From positions 15,032,471 to 15,096,470 of the forward strand of contig JABAKD010000020.1 in the NCBI GenBank assembly GCA_012845835.1: a stretch of 64,000 nucleotides of DNA, written 5' to 3'. The translations under genes were made by a program, and so were the position numbers. Below are positions 11,001 to 23,000 of this stretch, piece after piece (the stretch's first letter is position 1; every line of letters starts with the position of its first letter). This DNA is from Undaria pinnatifida. Lineage: Eukaryota; Sar; Phaeophyceae; Laminariales; Alariaceae. Below the pieces are notes generated by a model. It ran no database searches, was not told where the DNA came from, and saw only the letters and a program-made list of their open reading frames with translations.

Positions 11001-14000
11001 TCGCGGTGAATGCCAGGATGTCTGTAGTGCAAGAACGACTCAATAAGGTAGTTAGGTTTTGTATTATTTGGAAAGGCGGTCTACTAGTGTAGGGTACGAA
11101 ACCTTAAGTACAGGCAGCTTCGACGCCTGTGCTGTGAGAGATTAACTGCCACTGTTTTTGCTTTACCCCAACCTCCGCTCAGCGCCGGCGACTGAATGAT
11201 CTACCGCTGCAGCGTCGATAGGTTTCCCATTAGGTTATGAACCAACGTGGTAGTAGTGGTGATTCAGAGTCAATCATGTCCTCCCCTTTTCAAAAGGGTA
11301 TTCTCCGTTCAACGGGGAACCCAATCAGTACCATGCATGGTTAGATGACACTAGAACGATCGCTTATGTACGAGGACGGCCTTGGCAAAAGTTATGTCAA
11401 GCCTAGAGACCGCCCCAGCAGTAAGAGAGGAAGATGCCACTCTAGTGCAGAGGGTGCAGTATGCCGAGGAGCTTCGCCGTTTCGAAGAGAAGAACAGTAC
11501 GCTGTTTACTAGAATGCATCTATCATAGCTACGGCTGGTTGCCGAGAAGGGTATGCTAGTGTTGCCGCCCAAGTCGTACAGGCGTACGCTCCTGCAGGAA
11601 CAGCGGAATTCGACGATGGTCGTGGTGCTGTTATGGCGCATGAAGCCAAGTAACGGTTTGATGGTGAGTCGAGAATGCAAGAGCTACACGACCAGCTCGC
11701 CAATTTGAATGTGACCGAGGCTGAACAATATGACCCTTTCAGAGTAATCCAGGCATTACGCCGCATTTGCGTCTAGTTGGGAGCTCTACTAGTAGGTGAT
11801 GTTGTAGTTACAGCACTTAAGACTCATGCATTCTTCAGGGAACGCCCTGGCAATAAGTACGCATCACTGAAGACCGTAATGATTGGTGATAGGCAGCGTG
11901 ATGGCACCGCCTCCAAATTTGAAGACATTGCTGCTCGTGCAACATCATACCATGCTATGCAAATTCGCGACAAGGTTACCGTTACTGGCGGCACGGGACG
12001 CGGCGAAAAAAAAACAGGCAGTCACGAGCGTGTGCTGACTACGGTTACACACGAAGGATCTCGTAAGTTTCGAAGAAACAATGGTAGAGGTCAAGGAAGA
12101 GGATGGCGTGGAAACGGTATTACGCATCGCTCCGGAACGGGAAATGACAACAAAGGCAAATGCATGTCGACGAACCCGAACAGGAAGTCAAATTATGATA
12201 AAAGCTACGCAGGCGGAGCAGCCGGTGGACGCGGAAGAGGCCGGTGTAACAAAAATTCTGGTCGAGGAGGACAAGAACGTGGATGCTAAGACGGAAAGAA
12301 CCGCCACGGCCGATGCAATTACTGTCGGAACTCCACGGAGAACGACTGAATTGACTGCCCCGTTCGCCTCACACATCAGCAGGCAGATGAAACGCAGGAC
12401 GCTAATGCTACACAGGTTAGGGTTGTGGGGTGAGCTCAAAGGTGCGGGGTACATCAGGAATCGCATGCCGACGGATGTCCTGGCAGGCAAGGCTCCTCTC
12501 GAGGTATTGTGGAGTAAACCACTCGGCAATATGAAGCACATGCATTAGTGGGGGGCATAGGCGTTTAAGCACATCGAGGTACGCCAAAGAAGCGGAAAAC
12601 TGACCCCGAGAGCTAAGCAAATGAATTTGGTAGGCTGCAACACCAAGAACATGACGTACCGGCTCTGGAATCCAGACCGGCCGTACGAAATAGACAACTC
12701 AGCGGAGACATCGTTTCGGGAGAACAACGCCCGTGACGTGGGTCGCCCAAAGGTAGGGCATGACCCGTTTCCCGACCCAAGCACGGTGTTTGTGCCAGGG
12801 GTGGAGAGTAGAAAAAATAAATACGACGGTAAGAATCTGCCGAAAAGGCGGTGACTCCAACGGTATAACAGAAACCGCTGCGCAAAAGCAACAGGCAGCA
12901 AGGTACATCGCCCGACAGTGACTCGGCGCAGCGCTGGTCTCGAAGTACCAACATAGACGAGATAGCACACGCGTCGTACGAGCAGACCGAATATGCGCTA
13001 ATTACGGGAGACGATGCTGGAAGCATCGGAATTGGAAAGCCTGGTGAGATGAAATATATGCCACCTGGCCCGCGAACTTATGACGATTCGGAAAGAGGAG
13101 TTGATGCAGCAGGATGGTGAGCAAGCATGGCAGAGGAGCGCAGGTCCCTAATCGAACATGGTGTTCGAGTGGGTAGATCCGGCCCAAGGCATTCAAGCAA
13201 TCCCGTCAAGGTTTTCGTACAAGTGGAAGTACAACCAAGGCGAAGTGGCTTGTCGGCAGAAGTTGAGAGTGGTAGTGCAAGGTTGGGCCACGCGGATGAT
13301 ACTGGGGTGATAAAGCAGCACCAGTCGCATGTCAGGAGTCTGTCCATGTCCTGATTGCTAACGCCGCCAAGCATGGTCTCATCCTCAAGCAACTCGATAT
13401 TCAGACCGCCTTTCTACAGGCCAGGATGGAGCGTGACGATCCGGAAGTAAACGTTATCTCTCCCAGAGGATCCGAGTACCAGGAGGAACAAGGGAAACAA
13501 GCATGATGGGCGACTGAAAGCGTGGCTGTACGGTTTGTGTCTTTCCCTCTGTGGTTGGTGGGGCACGACGCACACGTATTGACTGGAAATGGATTTTACC
13601 TTCCGCACTGCCGACCTGTGTGTCTACAACCTGGGCGAAGGGAACATATTTGTTTGTTATCTATACTGACGGCATTTTGCTGTCCGGTTCAGACAGCGAG
13701 CAAGCGTTGGCGGTGATTGAGATGTCGCTGATCCCGAAGGGATCTGCATTGGAAAGATAAAGAGCAAGGGAGGAGGTGAGTTTAAGGGAAGGTTTCAAGA
13801 TACTCTTGAAACCTTACCTTAAACTCACTTCTCCCATCGCACTTAATCTTTCCAATGCAGATTTCTTCAGGATCAGCGATATCTCAGTCACCTGCAACAC
13901 TTGCTCGTTGTCGGAACCGGACGGCAAATTGTCGTCAACATAGAGAAGCAGCAAAACTGCCTCTTCTTCGCTCAGGTTGTAGACGCACAGGTCGGCAGTG

Positions 14001-17000
14001 CTGGAAGTAAAACCCATGTCTCCAGCAAATGTACGTGCGCATCGTGCCCCACCAGCCACGGGGGAAAATACGCAAGCCACACAGCTACGCTTTCAGTCGC
14101 CGTGCTTGTTTCCCTCGTTCCTCTTGGCACTCAGGTCCTCTGGGAAGGATGGCGTATACTTCCGGATCGTTACGTTCCATTCTCGCCTGAAAGAAAGTGG
14201 CCTTAATAATATCGAGTAGCCTGAGGATGAGACCATGCTTAGCGGCGTTAGCAGTCAGGAAATGGACAGACTCCTGAGATGCGACTGGTGCTGCTTCGTC
14301 AGCCCCAGTGTCAGCCTCGTATGCCGACCCGTGTGCCTACTACCTGGGGGATCAGTTGTCCTTCTTCTCCATGTTGACGACATTTTGCTGACCGGTTCAG
14401 ACAACGAACAAGTGTTGCACGTCAATGAGAAGCTGAATGGCAGGTTCGAGGCGGTGGACCTGGGGCAAGCAAAGTTCTTCCTCGGTATGGGAATACACCG
14501 AAACGTACACGCAAGAGCCATTCTTTGTTCGCAGGAAACGTACGCGAGGACGATACTGGAAACATACGGGATGAATAATGCACACCCGATGAAAACGCCT
14601 GCTGAACATGGACCCGTGAAGAGGAAGAAGTTTTGTCAACAGAGGACACCACGTTATTCAGGTCTGCCGCGGAATCTCTCCTTGATCTTAGCAGGTGCAC
14701 AAGGCCGGATCTTGCTCGTGCAGTTATTCTACTTACGAGAAGCATGTCAACACCAGGTCCGAGAGCGATGACCAAGATGAAAAGGGTTTTGAGGTGCTTG
14801 AAAGGTGCGATTTCGGTTGGACTGACTTACGGCGAAGACGCTGAACATGGAGACGAACTCACTGCGTACGTTGACGTAGGCCACGCCGGTGATATGGACA
14901 AAGGATACTCTACGACAGGGCCCGTTGTCTTGTCTACTCGGCAGGAACAGCTGTAAACTGGAAGTCGGTTAAGCAAACGGTTGTGGCTACTCTGGAGTCG
15001 GAATATGTGGCACGGTCGAAAACGTGCTTGATGATACTCCACCTTAGGCACTTATTACTCAAAACAAAAGGTAGCGAGCAAACTAGGGCGACAGTGGTTG
15101 TTGAGGACAACATGGGCGCCGTACGCACCAGTCGAACCCTAAGGATTACGCCACGTATGACGCATATATACGTAATTTCTCACCGTGTTAGGTCCCTGGT
15201 CGCGGACAACGCAGTGGACGTGAAGTACATTCAAACGAGCTTTCAAAAGGTCGACATTTTCACGAAAAGCGTGGGCGCGATCAATTTTGCTTCAAACCGC
15301 CTTATTCTGTTCGGTGAATGAACGCCTCACTCTGTTCGAAATCAGGCATTAAGCCCAAAGGGTATAATGGAGTTCGTATGGAGGTTTATTGGGGGGGTTT
15401 ACATGTTGACGTGATTTTGGTGTTTTCATATCGAAATGGATTACTGACGTGATTACGAATTGGTATGGAATAGTTCTTGAGACAAGATGTCAGGATATTT
15501 GTAATGCAATAACGACTCAATGAGATATTTGGGTCTTGTACTTTATGGAAAGGTGGTTTACTAGGATACGAAATCGTCAGTACAAGCAGCTACGACGCCT
15601 GTGCTGTGAGAGATCACTTCATTATGTTTTTTCTCTACCCCAACCTCCGTTCCGCGCCAGCTACTGCATGATCTACTGCAGCGCCGATAGGTTCCCCGCC
15701 AGTGAACACTCTCTTATTTTTGTTTTTCGTTTTTCTCTTCTATCTTTGGGTTTGAGCCTCGGAGTGTATCTGATATTATTTTACTTTTTTTCGGTTCTTC
15801 GTGTATTGTCTGCCCTCCTTTTTTTGTTCTATACGCACCGGGTACCGACTCAAAGTGAACACATTATTACTTACGCATACTATACAGGACACTGCTTGCT
15901 GTTGGTCGTACTGCTGGCGCTGCCGCTGTTGTTGTAGTAGCAGTTGTTGTTGAATTTGCACGCACATAAGAGTTGTGCGGCGGCTGCCGCTGCCGTCACG
16001 AACGAGTATTAACACTAGGTATCGGCACCTTCATCAAGTAGATTTAAGAGATTTCATCGGAAAGCGGGTTGACTGGGGGAGAGCAACAATACCAGACAGC
16101 TATGAACAATGCGAGTGCGTGTGTTTTTTTCTATTCGGCGTTCTTTATCTGCACTCTACCATTATCTATTTTTATGCAACCCTCTCGGCAGCGCTTCAGC
16201 ATCTACAAACAACAGAGAACCTGTGTTTGACAATGACACCCTCGATCATAGCGGGCGTAGGCGAAGGAGCAGGCGGGCGTCGTAGATACAACGACGGTGT
16301 TGTTGGAGGTGTGCCCTGAGGGCTTCTCGCGTTTTGTTAGACGTAGATCTTGGTGTTGACCGCGCTAGATCGTGATAAGGGAGTTTCGGACGGAGAGGTC
16401 CACCTGTAGAGATTACTCGTACTCGCAGCAAAGTCTATTGCATTTGACTCCTGTTACTGCACATGTTCTACGGAGATTGCGGTGGGTTTCGTGTTACCCC
16501 AAACTTGTATACCAGGTACAAGAATAATCTCCCGGGTGCCTGTATGGGTCATGAGGCGAGGGAAAGGACGACCCTCTCTCTCACTCCATCCTCTGGTACT
16601 CCGGTACCTCCGGTCCTCTGCCTTTAACGATCCTCATCTGAGTGACCATATCTGCCTTGCTGTTAAGGTACGGCCTATCAACTTAACATTGCCTCATGGC
16701 ATCCCTCACCATTGAGTCCTCTATGTGATCGACGATACCCCGCCCACAAGTTGCCCTCTCACCACCGACCCCTACTGCGCCGGGGGCGGCCTCGGTCGTG
16801 GTCGCGTCTTGCCTTCGCGAGCGGTGCCGATATCGTTTGTGTTACGAAATTATGGTGCCGGCAGCAGGAATGCATCTCCATCGGATCTCAAACAACTTGT
16901 ACAACGTGTGGCGCTCATTGTCGATGTGAGCGTTCCTTGAGGCATGGTGAAACGATAAATATCCTCCCCATACAACCTAATTTGTTGTCTACCAAGGTAT

Positions 17001-20000
17001 ATGAGGTGAGTAAGATCCGTGATGCAAAGTTAACATATTACGATGAGAGCCCCAAAAATCCTGATTTCCCAACTCAAATTTTCGTTCTTTTGTTCGATAT
17101 GTTTTCACGTGATTAGGAAAAAGAGTTGCTTCGGCAGCAGATTGAGCAGCTTTCGATGAATTTGGCTGAGCGAGATGCGACGTTAACAGCGGAGAAAGCG
17201 TTGAGGACGGCGGAGGTGTAAGGGCTAAAATGATGGAGCGAGACGCAGCTCTGGCATCGGAGGTGGCCGCAGAGAGATCGCTGGAGGTGTTTGCCGAGTT
17301 AACGACTGAGCGAGACTCTGAGTATACGACAGCGAAGCGTTTGGCGGCGGCTTTAGCAGAGGATTATTTGGCAGCCGAGAGAGCGTTGAGGATGGCCACC
17401 GAGGCAGGGGTTCGGGAGGGTTCCGGTGGGAGGAGCGCGCAGCCCATCCAACAGTCTAATACTGGGCAGCCTGTGCCCGAGCAAGGCTACCGCAACCAGA
17501 CCCCCCCCTGTCGCTCCTCCTGTCGTCGCAAAACAGCATGCGGGTGCCCAAGTTTTTTTATGGGCGTAGCCAGCTGCATTCGTGGTCAAGCAGATTACAA
17601 ACTTTCTGGACGGCGCGCGGTTTGATCGGGGCGCTTGAGCCCACGAGCAACCCCATTCGGATAGTCAGAGGTTTAGGGGGGATGGAGGAGCGCAACCGAT
17701 CTGTCCATCGTCATGGGCAGCAGAGAGTTGAAAAGTGCGAGAAGGCATGGGAATTTCTGATGGAAGCCATGCAAGGACAGAGAGTGGAGGAACGAATGCA
17801 TGCCGCTGGGTCGGTGGAGGGAGCGTGGAAGGCTGTGATGGTCTGGTACCAGCCGCATGGTGATGCCGAGAGGGATCATCTGGAGAAAGAGTTCGAGAAC
17901 ATCGCAATGTAGGGGGGCGAAGACCCCGAGTTATTCTTCGCTCGTGCCGAGGGGAAACTCAATGTGTTATCCGCATTGGGTATCCACATGTCGGACCGCG
18001 AGGATGTTCGGATACTCACCCGTCGTCTTCCACCCGAGTTTTACGACGTGGAGCAGTGCACTAGTTTGCTTCGGCCCGGTATCACGCGATCGGAGATGGA
18101 GGAAATCGTCCGCACCTCCCACGCTAACTGCAAGACGAAGGCGTTGGAGGATCGGAAGTCAGCGGCGGTCGTATCAACGGTTGCAGCACCGTTGGGGGAT
18201 CCTCACGCCCTCGCCAATGATGAAGGTTTTTAGGCCGGTAGCGGGGGGGGGAGGTTTGGAGACGCCGGGCCGCAGCAACAGCAGCGGCAGTACGGAGGCG
18301 CACCGGGCCGCAGCAGCAACAGCAAACGGCAGTATGGAGGCGCCGGGCCGCAGCAGCAGCAGCAACGGCAGTATGGAGGTGAACCACTATGGGGCGGGGG
18401 CGGTATGGGCGGAGGCGAGTCATACTTGGACGGGGGCGCAGGAGGGCGGAGTGCCGGGGCTACCAGAGCCAGGAGGTGGAGGAGCCTATCTGGGTGGACC
18501 GATTTCCTTGACTATCGACAGCCAACCGCGAGCCAGCAGGGAACAGCAGGTCGAGTGGTCCACCCTTCTCGTCGCGCACCTAACGTCTTTAGCCAAGTGG
18601 CATGCTCTTTCTGTTGGGGGTGGTCTCGTGAGGCCTACAAGGCCTGAGAGCAAGATTCTCTTGGAGAAAGTGCTGCTTCAGTCCATTGCACTGGTGATTC
18701 TGCTCTCTTTCACAACAAGAGGTCCCTGCCCCCGACGATAAGTATTTGATGATTGGCGACGTAAAAAAGATGGAGGTAGAGGTTTTTGGTTGCGTTGATG
18801 TGGTGATGCATTGTGCCGAGGACGTAGCAACGACCTTGAGGAAGGTGGCGTTTGTACCTGAGGTACCTTTCGACCTTTGCTCATTCAATGTGATCCAAGA
18901 GGAGCACGTCATTAACCTCGACCACGAAGGGGCGTACATGCTCGATGGGCGCGTGGTTTTCCGCAAGGAAAAATCGGCAACTACGTTGAGGCCACTCGAG
19001 TAGCGAGACACGAGAAACTCCCTGCACTGCTGCAGTGTCAAGGCTTGGTCGGCAGAGATGGATATACGTCAACAACTTGCACTGTTCCCTTGTCCACGCC
19101 CACGATACCGTGTTGCGTGAGATTGCTCGTCAAATGGGCTTCAAGGTGATGGGACGTGTGGGGTATCGCGACGGGTGCGCGGGGGGGAAGGGGGTCCGCA
19201 AAGCCACCGCTAAGTCCACGTCATGCCGTGCTGAAAAGCGGATGCAGCGCCTGTACGCGAACCTCGCAAGACCTATGCCGACGTCAAAAGGCGGCGCTCG
19301 GTACTGTTTCATGATCGTCGACGACGCCACCAACATGGCTTGGCCGGTATTTCTGCCGGACAAAAGCGGCCACCATTACCCTCAGTTTCCGCACTTCCTG
19401 GCGGCCGTACATGCCTACGGGCAGCCGAAAGGCCTTCGCACGGACAACGCCTCCGAATCCGCTAACACCGAGTTCCAAAGACTGATGATCGACAACAACA
19501 TCCGCCGCGAGTTCACGTCCGTCGACGGCCCGAAGCGCAACGGGAGGGTGGAGCGGAAGCTTGCTCGTGTTGCCGAGGGGGGTCACGCGGCGCTTTTGGA
19601 GTTCCAGACCATGTTCGATGGTGTGGAATTTCCGGCCAAGGCGCTCAACTATGAACGCACGTGGCCGGAAGCATGGACGAGGATGTGCGACACGCTCAAC
19701 GTCATGGTGCGGGTGGATGAAAATCCCGGCATGATGTGCCCGTTCGAGAAGTTCCTCGAGAGGCCATACAGGGCCCCCGTACTTCCATACATGATGCCGG
19801 GACGCCACAAGGTCAAGCGGGCGGCCAAGTCAGAGCCGAAGGGGGAACCCTGGTTCTACCTGAACTCCGGCAATGACCACGCCTCGGATTGCAGCAAGAT
19901 CATGCTGTCGCCATCAGGCATCGCGAGCTACTCGACCGATATGACGTGGGGCTATCGGCGCGCGCCCTTCGGTGGAGGGACCGCGATTGCTGGGTCCCCG

Positions 20001-23000
20001 TCACCGGCTAAGAGGGGTATTGTCAGTGACACAGCCCAGCAATCGCAAGCGCCGCGGGGCTTTGAGGTGTAGTACCAGCCGTCGACGCCATCGACTGGTG
20101 TAACGCCTGAGTCTTCGCCCACACCAGCTTCGGCAGCAGCTTGGGCAGATGTCGATGAATTTCGCCGAGCGAGATGCGATATTGACAGCGGAGAGAGCGT
20201 CGAGGACGGCGGAGGTGGCAAGGGCTAAGGCGATGGAGCGAGACGAGCCTTTGGCGTCGTGGGTGGCAGCGGAGAGATCGCTGGAAGTATTAGCCGGGTC
20301 ATCGACTGAACGAGATGCTGAGTATACGACAGCCGAGTATTTGGCGGAGGCTTTAGCAGAGGATGCAGGGGACACCCTCAGAGCTCTCTCGGCTGCCAAA
20401 TAATCCTCTGCTAAAGCCACCGCCAAATACTCCGCTGTCATATGCTCGGCGTCTCGATCAGTCGATGCCCCGGCTAATACTTCCAGCGATCTCTCCGCCG
20501 CCACCCACGACGCCAAAGCTGCGTCTCGATCCATCGCCTTAGCCCTTGCCACCTCCGCCGTCCTCAACGCTCTCTCCGCTGTCAACGCCGCGTCTCGCTC
20601 AGCCAACGTCGCATCTCGCTCAGCCAAATTCATCGTCATCTGCTCAAATTGCTGCCGAAGCAACTGTTTCTCCTCATCCATAAGAACACCCCTTCAGCAA
20701 GCTCCGGGCCCGGAAACCCGTGATAATCGTGTTTGAATACGCTTGCTATATAACGTGTTCTATATAACCACGCGGCGTGCCCCTATGGTGTGGTGACAAA
20801 AACACAAGATATTATACACGCAGCCGCACCTGGTTGTCGCAGACTCCTGGACACACACTTACGCAGAAGAAGCGTAGTAACTGCCGTCAAAGGCTTCACA
20901 CACATAAACCACACAGGAGTGAGCCGTACGTTGTCGTCACGCTCCACCCTCATATATATGCGGACAGTATCTTGTCATCAAAATCCGGGTCGTACATCAG
21001 CGACTGCCTCTCGGGGAGACAGCTCCACACTCCGAGGCACATACCAAATAATGACTCGACACAGACCTAAAGCGGTTGGAATACCCCCCCCCCCACTTCT
21101 TCGTTTTGTTCTTTCCCGCCGCCCCACATAAAACCAAAATCTGCCAGAGTAATAAACACTACCAGACAGGTGATACCACCTCATCACCTTTCTAGCCATC
21201 CATACCGTAGCTCCAATTATCGCCCCCATCCCTCCCCTCCTTCCCCGATACCTACACCATCGCCTAGACCTAGCACCACGCGTATTGTAAGTTCCTACCA
21301 GGTATACATATATATGCGACCTAAAGCGGTTGGAATTCCCCCTTCCCCTCCCACCCCCTTCGAACCTTCCGCCCTCCCCTCACCGGTTGTACCACTTACA
21401 GGATGTACATGGTAAACTGATGCACTCCTTCCACAACCCTCAGGTTTGTCCCTGCAAACGGGTTTATAGCTTCCGCGCACATATTTAGCTGCCCCCCCCC
21501 CCGTTCCCCCCCCCCCTCTTTTTCACCCCCGGCCTCCCGTTTTTTTTTTGTTTTTAACTCCGCCCTCCCCTCACCGGTTATACGACTTACAGGATACACT
21601 TGATAAACTAATGCATTTCCTTCCACAGCTGTCAGATTTTGTCTCCCTGAAAAACGGGTTTTACAGTTTCCGCGTACAGACTGACTAGCATCACCTTGTT
21701 GTTAAGGAAATGATGGGGTATTATTTAATAGTCCGTTTGACTACTTGCAAAAGGTTAACCAATTGCTTACCCAAACTAAGCCCCATTACCCCCCCCCCCC
21801 CTCCTGAAACGGCGGGATAGCAGGTCGGCCGGATATACGGGCGGACCTGTCAATATCCAAGCGGTTTCATTTCCTGGGTATACCGGGGAGAGTATCTATC
21901 AAGTTCGACATGGGGAAAGTCTGAAAAAGTTTTTATTGTGGATGTTGAGATTTGAACCCACGACCCAAAAAACCCATGGTCTGTCGACGACGCCATTTGT
22001 TAAGGAATTAGTGGGGTGTTAGTCCGTTTGACCACTTGCGAAAGGGTAACCAATAGCTTACAAAAACTAAGCCTTATAATCAGGGCTTTTCACGGGTCGG
22101 GTCAAATCTCGCGGATCGGGTCGGGTCAGCCGACCCGACCTGACCCGTGACAATTTCGAGAGGTCTTGACCCGACCCGACCCGACCCGCGAGGATTTCGA
22201 GACGTCTTGACCCGACCCGACCCGACCCGCGAGATTTTGAAAGCCTCCTGACCCGACCCGACCCGCGAGATTTGAAATCCTCCTGACCCTACCCGACCCG
22301 ACCCGCCACAATTCGGGTGACCCGCGAGATGCGGGTTTCATGCGGGTCAGGTCGACTTGACCCGTGACATTTTTCACTGGTCGAAGTCGAAAAGTCACGG
22401 GTCAAATCATGCATACCTCGGTCGATCGGTTGGTCCTTGGTCCCTCGTACTTTTCTCAGGATGTCGTGTTCTCTGGTTCTTTCTACCGGTATTGTTTGGC
22501 AGCAGCATTTTGGTGTGCGCGCGAAAAATGAGAAAGAAACCGCATCCCACACGCATGGCAATTAGCCACGCCCGTAGCGCTAGACCACCGGGTCGACCCG
22601 ACGAGTGACCCGACGAGCGAGCTAGTTATATGTGCAGTCTACGGTCCCGGCAAGCAGCATAGCTGAGCCGCCTCCGGCAGCAGCCCCACAACTGGGGCGG
22701 TGGATCTGCCAGCAGGGGCTGCGATCCGCGAGGATGCGTTGTCTGCTGCTGGTGCTTGCTGCTGCCAGAATGCTGCTGCTGCTGCTGCTGCTGCTGTGCT
22801 GCTGCTGCTGCTGCTTCGACGACGACTGCTCTTGCTTTTTTACGTTTGGTCACATTTCGTACTCGTAAGATAATTCTCGAGCTAGCCATTACTACCGTAT
22901 CTATCTTCTATCTAAAGTCTATATGAGTATCACACACACAGCTTGCAAAGACGAGTTTCGACAAAATATTCGATCTCACAGCAGGAGTGTATTTTAATTT

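Larger units (their letters stand above)
11244..15479 (+). mobile_element. Ty1/copia retrotransposon 1, degenerate interior
   Basis: Order is as in copia: a gag-like basic segment (11777-12289, with a KFRRNNGRGQGRGWRG tract), integrase C-terminal part (about 12430-12720: GYIRNRMPTDVLAGKAPLEVLW and a YRLWNP tail), reverse transcriptase (about 13145-13530: SYKWKYN, VVVQGW, LKQLDIQTAFLQA; and 14320-14640: LLLHVDDILLTGS, DLGQAKFFLGMGI), then RNase H (14633-15321). Protease and the integrase core are missing. Frames are broken many times and the reverse transcriptase is partly duplicated in inverted orientation. It is inactive. Confidence 0.85.

Noticed and set aside
11351-13392. Minus-strand open frames across copia-1
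   Set aside because: Antisense of gag and integrase/reverse transcriptase; the conserved copia motifs read on plus, apart from the inverted arm at 13804-14310.
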